The notes under the pieces are model-generated. The model made no database searches, was not told the DNA's origin, and saw only the letters and a program-made list of their open reading frames with translations. A stretch of DNA of 64,000 nucleotides from Syngnathus acus. Its lineage: Eukaryota; Chordata; Actinopteri; Syngnathiformes; Syngnathidae. The stretch is from positions 11,810,918 to 11,874,917 of the forward strand of contig NC_051098.1 in assembly GCF_901709675.1 (NCBI RefSeq), read 5' to 3'. The first letter of the stretch is position 1, and each line of letters begins with the position of its first letter. A program made the position numbers and the translations under genes. Below, in pieces: positions 40,501-52,500 of this stretch.

Positions 40501-43500
40501 TTTGCAGCTGAGCTAGCTTTAGTTTGTTTGGTCTTGGTGGAATTCTATTGTATGTATACTGCAGGTACAAGGCATGCCACTCAGTACCCGTGTCCTCGTG
40601 GCTACTACAACCCTGAGCGCATGACCCAGAGTCTGGACAGCTGCTTGCCTTGCCCCCCTGGATACTTCTGTGGGAAGGAGCGGCTGACTAATGTGTCGGG
40701 AAAATGCAAAGCTGGTCGGTTCCGATTTCTTTTTTTATTGCTGTTGTTGAGCTCTAAACCCAAAAAAGAGAAGACTCATTTATCATTGTCAGTACACAGA
40801 CTTCTGGTCGTGCCAGATTAAGCAGCACTGCACAAAAAAGCTTCTTCTAAGTCAGGTTATTATTTTCCTGTCCCATATCTTAAACACCTCAGGTTGGTTT
40901 TGCGTCTCAGCAGCGTGGAACTCCCAACCCTTTGACCTGGATAATTACACCAACGCCAACTGTCTGTGCCCCGCCACTGCCACAGGGGGGCGCTGCCATC
41001 CAGGTTTTTACTGCCCCACAGGCAGCTCGGAGCCCCTCCCTTGTCTACCTGGAGCTTTCTGTAACATCTCAGGTAATTAGAATTGGATGAAGCTCAATTA
41101 TTTACAAGAGCTAACAATCAATGTATAATCCAACTGAAGAGTTTTTTTTTCCCCATCTTCATAACGATAGAAATATTGGATTCATTAAAATGTGAAGTAT
41201 CCTCTGGGTGTAGTATCGGTATATGATATGCAAATCTGCCGTTGATGATCAACAGGTTTGGCTTCGCCGATGGGTCCTTGTTCTCCAGGTTATTATTGCA
41301 AAGGAGGAGCCACTGAGGCCAAGCCAACAGATGGCGAAACAGGCAGCATCTGTCCAAGTGGGACATACTGCGGTAAGCGCCGCTGTACTGCAGAGGAACA
41401 GTTAATTGCCAATAAGCATTTTTAAGTTAGCTTATCAAAGAGTAAAAAACAAATTCCATTTGTTCATGGTGGAGTCGTAGGACATCACTTAAACTACTGA
41501 ATAAACTTTTTTGTCACCCTACAGCTGAAGGCTCCGGAGAACCGCAATTATGTCCCGCTGGTACATTTTCTGCAGTACCAGGTCTGACCAGCAGAGCTGA
41601 TTGTCAACCTTGTACGGCTGGATTCTACTGCAGTAGACCGGGCCTTAGTACGCCAACTGGGCCCTGTGATCAAGGTTTGTGTCATGACTATATGATATAG
41701 TGGAACCTCCAAATTTGAGCATGTACAATTTGGTATTAAACCTTAATTTTCTTCAAGTAGAATTCCAATTTTAGTATGGAATTATTGTACTGACAGTACG
41801 GAGCTAGAGGGGGACCGCGGGGGCACTGGCCTCCCGAAATATGGTTAGACTTTTGGGTATTTTCTGATATTTTTCCAAGAATGTTTTTGCAACATTTCCA
41901 CACGCAAGGGACATATGAATCTTCGTCAGTATTTTCAGCAGAATACTTTGAGTTTGTAATTTCTGTTATCCTTGTTACCCCGCCTCATGACTCCCCCAAG
42001 GAAAAGAAATCCTAGCTCCGCCAGTGCGCATAGGTATAAAATAAATAAATAAATAAACCATTGCCACTAGGTGGCAACATTACTCTGAAAACTCCCTCTT
42101 GTTCGGTCTCAGGTGAGTATTTTAACTTGACTTTTATTTTTTTAGTGCTAATTTGTATGGCCGTTAGAAATGTCCAGCCAATCTTTTTCCTTTACTGCTT
42201 ATCTCATTCAACTCTGTAACATCATTGGAATTTCGACATTAACTGCCATGGAACTATTTCGTAACACTTCACAGGTTATTGGTGCCCCCCTGGCCAAATT
42301 GTTGCGAAAGCTCTGGCATGTCCACCGGGTCATTTCTGCCTCAATGGTAGCGCGGCTCCAGAGTCTTGTCCATCGGGAACTTACCAGGACAGAGCGAGGC
42401 AAGCTGCGTGCATTACATGTAAAGCAGGTGAGTCCACATAATGCAGGTATTTATCATAACACTTGAACAAGCATCTCTGAACATGTTTACATTAAATGAT
42501 GATCCACATGCTGACATTAATTAACCTAATGTGTCAGTGTTGTTTTAAGAACATCCCCATATTATTTAAATATATGCACGTCTCTTTTCACAAGGTTACT
42601 ACTGTGATCCCCGGCTGAGTACAGCTAACGGCTCCTTGCTGAGGCTGTGCCCGAAAGGACATTACTGCCCTGAAGGCACAAGCATGTCCAAGGAGCACCC
42701 TTGCCCCGTAGGCTCATTCAACCCAAGAGAGCACACGGACAGCCTTTCAGACTGCATGCCATGTCCTGGTGGACAGTACTGTCCTTCGCTAGGACTTTCA
42801 GAGCCGGCAGGTTGGATCAAGGAGTTATGTTGTGATTGCAGTATTATGATGCCTTTTTTCAAATTTATTTATTTATTTATTTATTCGCGTATTTATTCGT
42901 GTATTTATTTATTTTTAATTTTTTTTTATTATTATTATTAGTTGTTTTTTTAAACTACCCTTAGGACCATGCCTTGCTGGTTTTTGGTGCCAAGGCGGCG
43001 CATCCTCTCCGACCCCGTTGGATGATCTTTCTGGTTCAAAATGTCCTCCTGGTCATTACTGCCCAGCAGGTAACTAGGTCATATTGTAGCAATGCACAAT
43101 ATGTACAATGTGATTGACAATAACAACATACCACGTCAGAAATAACAGTCAAACATAAATCAATTCAAAGGAAGAAGACATGTGAGATAAGGCGGGAAAA
43201 TTAAATTACCGTATTTTCCGCACTATAAGGCGCACCGGATTATAAGGCGCACTGTCGGCTTTGGAGAAAATTTGAGGTTTTTAGGTGCGCCTTATAGTGC
43301 GAAAAATACGGTATTCTAAAAGGAATTCTAAAGTGCACACGGGTGGAGGGAAGCCAGAATGGGAGTTCTGTGCTCCCTCTTATGTGTTCCAATTAATATT
43401 CCAACTGGAGACTTTTACTGACTGACTCCTAGCTGAGATGTGATGGGTTACTTAAATATTTACAATACCCAAAGGGTGATGCTGGACACTATTCAGTCAG

Positions 43501-46500
43501 AGTCCTTACATTTTTTGAAGCCTTAGATTTTCCAGGGTTATCTGAGCTCACACTTCTAGCTAATGTAAGCAAATGTATGCCGCGTGCAGTTAACATTCTG
43601 CGCCGTCCTAGTCTAAGGCCACTCCTGTTTTATTCATGTTAATTACCATCTAGTGGCCTAAAGGATTTTCTGACAACATCTATCTTGTAACTTTTAACAG
43701 TGCTTTCTTCAAATTAATGTGTTTACTCACAGCAAAGGCACTGACCCTTTTCTTTTCAAATGAGGCCATTTTTTGTCCTTAACTACTGATTGTGGCTTCT
43801 GAGTCAGTTATTTCGCCACATTTTTATCCACCTCCGAATGCAAAAGTGACGTGAATATTTTTACAATCTTCTCGGCTTCTCTCACAGGCGCCACTGCTCC
43901 TGTGGAGTGTCCCACGGGTAGCTGGTCGAACAGCACAGGATTGCAAACACAGGAGGACTGTCAAATCTGTCTTGGGGGATTTTACTGTGACCGAGCTGGG
44001 TTGACTTCCCCGACTGGACGCTGCCTTGGAGGGTACACTACATGCTCTTCCTTTTATAAAGTTTCCAGAAAGTCACTAGACGTTCCATTTTTTTTTTTAA
44101 TTCAGGTTTTATTCAATCAGTCTTGAGGTCAGCTTGGAATTCGCTTATGAGCCTCATTTTCATGGCTTGTCAATTAACATTGAAGCAGCAAAATTGCTGC
44201 CTGGCAAGATTTATTTTTCTTGCATAGTGCTCATCATTTTATGATTTTTATGTAGGTATTATTGTCATGGGGGAGCTGTCACACCCACCCCGACTGATGG
44301 AATGACAGGAGGACCTTGCCCCGAAGGCTCTTACTGCCCCGAAGGGACGGGCGAACCGATACCTTGTGATCCGGGGACATATGCTGCCGTCACACATGCC
44401 ACTCGGTGTGAGCCTTGTCTTCCAGGCTGGCACTGCGTGACTGGCATCTTGCAACCGTGTCCTCCAGGTTTGATACGAGTTCCTAGACTTCAATTGCTCA
44501 GATCTAAACACTGAGCGAGTGCCAAATTTATCACACGGTAAATCAAAGATGGCTACAGTTTTTCATCAGCCAACAAACCTTGTTCCCGATGAGGGCGAAA
44601 GGTTGAGTGGACTGTTTTGCAATCAATAGCTGAACACGTTGTTTTTGTTCCCTCCAGCCCGACAACTGGGGACCCCAGCACTTGCTTTTATGACATTTCT
44701 CCCTCCATCAATATACATCAATTTCCATTTTTTATTTGCTATGCTTAAACTCCTAATATTTGTTTTGCAGGCTTCTACTGCCCTGAGAAAACTGGCTTTG
44801 ACCTGAGAAGCTGTCCATCAGGGACATATGGTCCTGACCCGGGATACTGGTCTGTCACTCAGTGCAAGCAGTGTGATGGAGGCCATTACTGCTCCTCCAC
44901 AAATGGCACAGCTGTCAGTGGAGCGTGTCTGGAAGGATATTACTGCGTCCGTGGAAACGCCGTTCCTCGACCCGACTCGCCGGCTGCAGGTAAACAAGCA
45001 CGCAGGATGTGCTGCTCGTTTATAATCTGCCCACTCGCCTGACATTTATATGACGAGGAATCTCCATCAATGGTTTTGAGATGCTTGTCAAAACATTTTC
45101 TTTCTTACCAGGGGAGGGGGGGCCTTGTCCTGTTGGCCATTATTGTCCCCAGGCCAGTATCCATCCTCGACCGTGTCCTCGTGGTACTTTCTCCAACCTC
45201 ACCAAATTAGCCTCCCAGGTGAGATGGATGGATGGATGGATGGATGGATGGATGGATGGATGGATGGATGGATGGATGGATGGATGGATGGATGGATGGA
45301 TGGATGGATGGATGGATGGATGGATGGATGGATGGATGGATGAGACTCCAATTGACCCATATGCACGAATGCAGTTATTGCCCATGCGATTGCAAAATCC
45401 AAACAAAACACAATTTATTATTGCATCATGTTTTCATTTATGTCGCTGTGTGGTAACACACACTTGTCCATTACAGTTACGGTAAATCAATAATTTCTAT
45501 CCTCCAGCTGCGCCTCGCCACGTCCGTACATTACTTACAGTAATTAATCAGTGTGGCAGCCAATCGATATTGAATCCTTTATGAATGTTAAAATGAGTTA
45601 CACTCGCTTTTTCATCCTTTTTTTTTTGTGACCCACTTGTCTCCTCTCAGGAGGATTGTGAGCCCTGTCTCCCTAGTTACTACTGTGACGCTGTCGGCCT
45701 CTCGGCGCCTTCCGGAAAATGCTTGGAAGGTTTTTTCTGCGCAGGGGGGGCGCTTCGGCCTGATCCAACTTCAGGAGACGCCGGTGGTGGATTGTGCCCA
45801 AAAGGTGATCAACACAAATGAGACATCTATGGGGAGAATAATGTTCTCAAAGGCTTAATTCTTGGATTTTTCTGAAATATTTTCTCGAGTCATTATCTTT
45901 GGATGTGTTCAGTGCCATTGACGGTTATAGACGTCAAAGATATTAATTGGGTTGGCAGTCAATAAGAGTTTCTTCTCTAGTCAGCTAGCAGTTATTTTCT
46001 TTTACGTCTATTCCTCTTTCCTGGTTGTATTTTCTGTCAGTCTCGATGACTCATACCACCGTGCACGCTGCCTTCAGTTTAGGGTTAGTTCAGTTTGAGA
46101 GAGCGAAACTGAGAGTGAATGAATAATGGGCTCATTTGCACATTTTGCTCCTAAAGATGGATTAGGGAATTATTTGCTGACAGAAATCTAATTCAGTATT
46201 ATTTACAGCATTTACTTAGAGCCAACTGTGGATCCCAGCGAGCAGCGTTGTTCGATTTTACCGAACGTGTGCCAAATGTAGAAAATCACAGAATAAATCT
46301 TTGATTCTTAGGGAGTCACCAGCCCTAGCTGAATCCCGTCACAGATAACATGAGATAGACTGTGAGAAGACTTGAAGCAAGCAAAGGTTGCCATGACCAC
46401 CTGGAACATAATGTAAACAAAGCTGGACACTCACGTTTTAAAAATCGGTTAAAATCGGTTTTAAAATCTTTAGGCAATTAGGGATAATGTTGTTACCCAG

Positions 46501-49500
46501 ACAACAGGGCATAACAAGCTTTTCTATGCATGTCACTATAGAGAACATAAAGGCAAATTCATTCCAAATTTACATAAGCTCAGTGCTAGCCTGCTCAGCT
46601 TGTAAACAAAGCTCTTCTTCAAGTTAATAGGTTTAGCTAAACATGAACAGCTGCTGTGCCGACAATGGAAATCGAAGTGCATCCGTTGCGGATTGCGAGC
46701 GTCTGCGTTTGTGTGCTTAAGTGTGCGTCTCTTTCATGACTCTGGTGGGCATGCAACTAGGTTATTACTGTTCCGAGGGCTCCGCGGCTCCTCAGCTCTG
46801 TCCCCGCGGAACCATCAGCGTGGAGGACGGCCTAGCCAGCTGCAGTGCCTGTCCCCAAGGGTAAACCTGTTAAAGCAAGACACACAGTCACCGTAAACAC
46901 ATACGTAGATGTTTGTGCAATGGGAACACTGCTAATGATGGAACAAAACTGTGCTCCACATTACTTTTTAATTCAATATTTTTTTCTGGATAGGTTCTAC
47001 TGTCCTGGAAACAGTAATGGTTCTTTCTATGAGTGTCCAAAGGGTCATTATTGCCCAGTTGGGACATGGTCCAAATTCCTCTACCCATGTCCAGCTGGGT
47101 CCATCAATCCCTTCACTCAGACGGCAAAGGTCCAGGACTGCCTACCATGTCCACCAGGTCAACACACACACTTTCTTTTCTTTATTTTTGTTTGCTTTTA
47201 CATTTTAAAATCACCTTCATTAGATAGCTAGCTAGCTCGCACGCTATCCTTCTAGCTCACAGCTGGCAAACTCAAGGCCCGGGGGCCAGATACGGCCCGC
47301 CACATCATTTTATGTGGCCCGCGAAGACAAATTATGCATCAAATTTGTGTGTCATTACTCGAATTGCAAATTGTCTTCACTTTGAATATCTTTTTTTTTT
47401 TTTTAAATATTTGACCAGTTTTTACTCGTCTGATTTGAAAATGAGTTATTTGTCAGTTTGTTTTGTAGCTTTTACTGTATATAATATGAGGTGCTCGTAC
47501 ATTTATTTGGGTTGACAGTCACAATGGCCCGCCGAAAGAAGCTATGAGAACAATGCGGCCCGCGAAAAAAATGAGTTTGACACCCCTGATCTAGCTAGCT
47601 AGCTAGACACAACAGATACAAAGTTGCATTTCATATCAAGTCATTGACATTTCTGTAAATGTTCAACCTTTTTTTGCCTGTGCAGGTTTGTTTTGTGCAT
47701 CACCTGGATTGGCTGTCGCATCAGGCCAGTGTAAGGCTGGTTATTATTGCACCTCTGGGGCTTCGTCGCCCACACCAGCTGATGATGGCTTGACAGGTGA
47801 CCGCTGTCCTGAGGGCCATTATTGTCCACAGGGTTCCTCAGCTCCATTATCTTGTCCAGCGGGACATTACAGCAATCAAACCGGGAACAGTCAAATATCT
47901 GACTGCTTGCCGTGTCCCTCAGGTCAGCACGAGTTAATCACGTTTTCCAACAATTAGTCTTTTCGTTGACGGATGTCTCCCGTCTCCTCGCAGGGTTTCT
48001 TTGCACCACCGGAGGGCTCTCTTTACCTTCTCTCCTGTGCTCAGCAGGCTTTTACTGCCCTAGCCTCAATACATCAATACCTTGCCCTTCTGGAAATAGG
48101 TGTCCACCTGGATCTCACAAACCAGTACCTTGCTTGCCAGGGACCTTTCAAAATCTACCTGGGCAGGTAAGAAAGATGATGACTAATACTCGAGTCGTGA
48201 CTTTTCAGTGGGGAAAAACATACCTTAAAAATATCTTATCATGTAGGAGTCAAAATATGTATTATGTACATCTGACTACAAATATGTCCATGACTAAAAA
48301 TCCTGCGAGAACAACTGAACCTTCTTTGCACTTTCATTGATGCCATTTGATTGAACTAACACAAAACACATTTTTGGGCAAGCTCAGCTCCAGTGCAAGA
48401 ATTAGCCAGTTACTACCGTATTTTCCGGACTATAAGGCGCACCGGACTATAAGGCGCACCTTCAACGAATGGCTCATTTTAAAACTTTGTCCTTATATAA
48501 GGCGCACCATTAATGCATCATGTCAGATTTTGAATCCAAATCAAATCATTCTCCATTTTATCTTTTTTATTCCAACTTCAGACGCAACAAATTACTTTAT
48601 AATCACAAAATAATGATCCATAGTCTTTTTGATTCATGATTCATAGTCTTCAGCGGGCCACTTATGATTGATTTCATGTCACAATGCTTCGGGCCAGTTT
48701 AAATTTAGGAATTTGGTCCATATATAAGGCGCACCGGACTATAAGGCGCACTGTCGGCTTTTGAGAAAATTTTAGCTTTTTAGGTGCGCCTTGTAGTCCG
48801 GACAATACGGTATATGTCTCATCTGTTTTTGGGCTCTGAGATGTTGAACTTTTTTCTCTCAGCTCCATAGTAATACAACAATTATATATGCTACGGCATT
48901 GCTGGAGGATCGTAGCACTTACTTCATATCCAATCACAGTACCAATGGTTCTTACAAGACCTTTGGGGCATGTTTGCACCGTATCCAGGGATTGTTCTGA
49001 TATGCTGTGCATTTCTTCTTTTTTTCTGACAATTTGCCATAGGGAATTGCATTTAAAAAAAAAAAAAAATTGTATATTATTGTGGTTCTAGTTTACAATG
49101 GTGTAGGAACTGCAATACATCACATTGACAAGTAATTTTTGTTCTGAGTGTAGCCATGTAACAGGACCAAAAAACACACGCAGTAATAATAGTCTCTTGT
49201 TAAATTATAATTACATGACAGATTCAATCAAAGGGGATTATTATTAGGTACTAAAAGCGCCATTTTTATGACAGTCTTTGTATTGGATCTCGCAGGTGAG
49301 TGCATATAACCTTTTAAAATCCTTACGGTGTCGTTAGATGTTTTAATTGCTTACTCGAGTGAATGTTACAGTTCCCTTAAAGTGTTGGAGCATCGGAAAG
49401 TTTATAGTTCACACTCTACCCGCAAAGCGAGCGGCTCAAGGGTTCACGTTTGTTGATTGTAGTAAACATCTGCTCATTGTCGTTCTATTTTTCCCAAAGT

Positions 49501-52500
49501 ATGAATTTGCAAATTGTCTCTCCACAGGCCGAGTGTGTTACATGCCCTGCAGGATTTTACTGCTTCATGGACGTGGGCAATATGTCCGGGATTCACACTC
49601 CCATGCTGTGTCCTAAAGGACATTATTGCCCACCAGGTAGGACGGCAGCCATTTTGACGAAAATAGGATTTTTAATTTTTTATGTATTTATCCCCCCGCA
49701 AGCAGATGGTTGCATTAGTAAACAGCTCAGACATTATTTGCCAAATATTTTTATCTGAGTATAATCATGATAACAATGGTCTTTTTTGATGACCAGCAGT
49801 ACAATCGATATGCCGTTTGTGCTCAGGGTCAACGTCTGGTGTCCCATGCCCAGCTGGCACCTTCAGCGACCATATGGGCTTGTCTACTGAACAGGGCTGT
49901 GAACTGTGTCCTCCCGGAGCGTACTGTGCCTCCTCTGGACTGGAAGCCCCCAGTGGGTTCTGCTCTCCTGGGTAAGACCGATCAAAATCTCGTCATGGTG
50001 TGACAGGTATGTTAGAAAAGTAAAATGCATAGACTGTGGAGCCCTCCATTTTTAGGGGGTCATTTAATGGAGTGTGGCTAGGCACTTAATGGTGCATGGG
50101 CTCCCTCTAGTGATAACTGATATAATTGCTGCCTGAGTACAATTCAGTTATATTTAACTTTTACATTTATTTTCCTTTTACTCTTTAAGATTTGATTAGA
50201 TTTTTTTTTTGTATGGACACACTATCTAATTAAATGTCCCTTGTGCTTTCACAACTATCCTTTCCCTCATCACCCACTCCAAATTGTCCTCATCGCCCCA
50301 CTTCTGGGCTAGTTATCTCTGCATCCACAGATCTGTCTCTCCCCAGCCTGAGGATGGCCCAACTGGTGGGCGGTGCCCTGCAGGCTTCTACTGCCCAGAG
50401 GGCACCAGCATTATGCTTGCATGTCCTGTAGGCACTTTCAGCACCATAGAAGGTGATTAGACACAATTATTGATATGGAAATTTGCCTGACTAGACTGCT
50501 ACATGTGATTGAAAGTTGTGCAATGTAGATAATCAGCAAGCAATTACCCACCCATTCATTATTATGAACAGCGTATCCTCCTAATGTACTCAACATATTT
50601 GATACGCGTAATCTATTATGTGATCAAATCTCTTATGGTTCGATAAAACCAAGGTTAATCTACTATGTACGGTTAATCAATTCACAGCCGCTCTTTCAGT
50701 AATCGATTTGATCGGAAAAAAAAAAAAAATCGTGTTTATTCAAGGCGCAACATCTGTGGAAGAGTGTCAGCTTTGCTTGGCTGGCCATTACTGTGCCCGA
50801 GCTGGCCTCTCATCCCCATCTGGACCTTGCAAGCCTGGATTCTACTGCACAGAAGGCTCTGCAACTGCAACACCTTTTATCAATATCACAGGTAATGTTG
50901 AAAATGTTAGCAAATTGAAATATTGCATTTTAAACTTTTTTTTTTTATGCACATTGATTTTTTTTACTTAATTGCATCAGGGAAATTGCATTGCTGTCCT
51001 ACTTCTTACTCCCTTGGAATTACTTACAAAGGGCCTTTCACTTTTAAGTCAATCTAATGAATCAAGCCAACATCACCAAAGTGGCTAAGAAATCTAATTA
51101 TTCAGAACTGGTATGAGAAAGCTGATTCCAAATGATTTTTCTCAGCCCTTGTCAATTCTCCAATGAACATTTAGTTTGTGGATGACAGCTTGCTTTTAAC
51201 TACATCAGCTCCTTAGGTGGCCGGACAGTGCCGTAAAGCCCCAAAGGTACAGTAGATGAGTGTAATGTATTCCCAATCCTGAAAGGAGGTTGTAAAACGA
51301 AATGGCAGTCCAATAAAAGCGTCATCGTGGTCGGGCGGCTGCTTAACCAAGTGAATCAATGTGGCTATTTTGTAAATCCATACATGTTGTTTGATGCACG
51401 AGCACATGTTGTGACTGACCTACAGGACATGACCATTACTTTATACTCATGAGTGAGGAGGATTCCGCATGTCACAATGCACATTACAGGAACAAGAAAA
51501 CAGCAGATGAGCTTTTTGATCTGATTTGGCCACAGGATGCGAGCGCCCGCCCGGCCACGCGTGTCCGTATGGCAGTGCTAAACCGTCCATCTGTGGCCCA
51601 GGAGCTTTTCAATCTTCATCTGGAGAATCTGCATGCAACAGATGTCCCATAGGTAGAATAGTTATCTGCACCCTCCCTTTTGTGAAAACAGAAGAGGAGT
51701 TTATGGGATGAGAGCATTTTGTTCAGGTTTTTACTGCACAGAGGGTTCATCGGTTCCGTCTGCCTGTCCAATTGGCACTGTCAGTTTGTCACTCGGTAGG
51801 ACGGCCCTCAGCCACTGCAAGCCAAAGGGCCTTCTGCAACAGCTCTGTTCTCATTGAGCCGTCTGGAGCCGGCAGCCCACGTCTGATGCCTCACCCCCTC
51901 CCATGGGAAGGGAATATCTCTGAATGAGTGTCTTTGCCTGAACTGTGAATAAGAAACAATCACATGATTTTTATTTTATAGTCAATCCAGCACAGATGCT
52001 CTTGCTCTGTCATAAATCTAAAATAAAATTAAGAATTCTATTTTATTCTACTAATATCTAAGAGGGAATTCAATGAGGAAAAACATCATTTATGAATAAA
52101 TAGCTTAAAAAATAAAATAAAATAAAAAGCTTGAAAACTATTTTTTTTACTATATATATTTATTATTATTTTTTTCTACCACAGGATATTTTTGTTTACA
52201 TGGGTCCACGGAGCCGTCCCCAGTCTCCCAGCCTCACGGAGATATATGTCCCCCCGGACACTTCTGCCCTTCTGGTAGTGACTCACCCCAACCCTGCCTT
52301 GATGGTAGCTTCCTTCCTGAAAAGGGCGCTTCCTCCATGTCTCACTGCCGCCCCTGCCCACCTGGGAAATACTGCCTCGGTCCCGGAGCTTCACGACCTA
52401 CAGGTGAGGGGATTGCACCTTCCGTCCCAACAGTCATGGAGCAATGCATCACACTAGCTTGTTTCCAATCTTATAATTGTTTTGATTAATTTCTAGTCCT

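Larger units (their letters stand above)
45651..51795 (+). other. Giant gene, exons 41-51
   Basis: Exons: 45651-45804, 46761-46860, 46994-47157, 47686-47922, 47994-48166, 49528-49636, 49827-49971, 50313-50452, 50745-50891, 51536-51652, 51727-51795. Exon 44 is the longest here and carries a full [20 protein letters not shown] unit plus the sequon YSNQTG. Exon 51 is only 69 bp: its donor lies inside what looks like a longer ancestral module (see findings). The introns after exons 41, 45, 49 and others are enlarged by transposon insertions. Confidence 0.83.

Noticed and set aside
45125-45485. Frames encoding WMDG or SIHP repeats
   Set aside because: They are translations of the ATGG microsatellite in an intron. 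Exon 40 ends at 45218 and joins exon 41 in frame.
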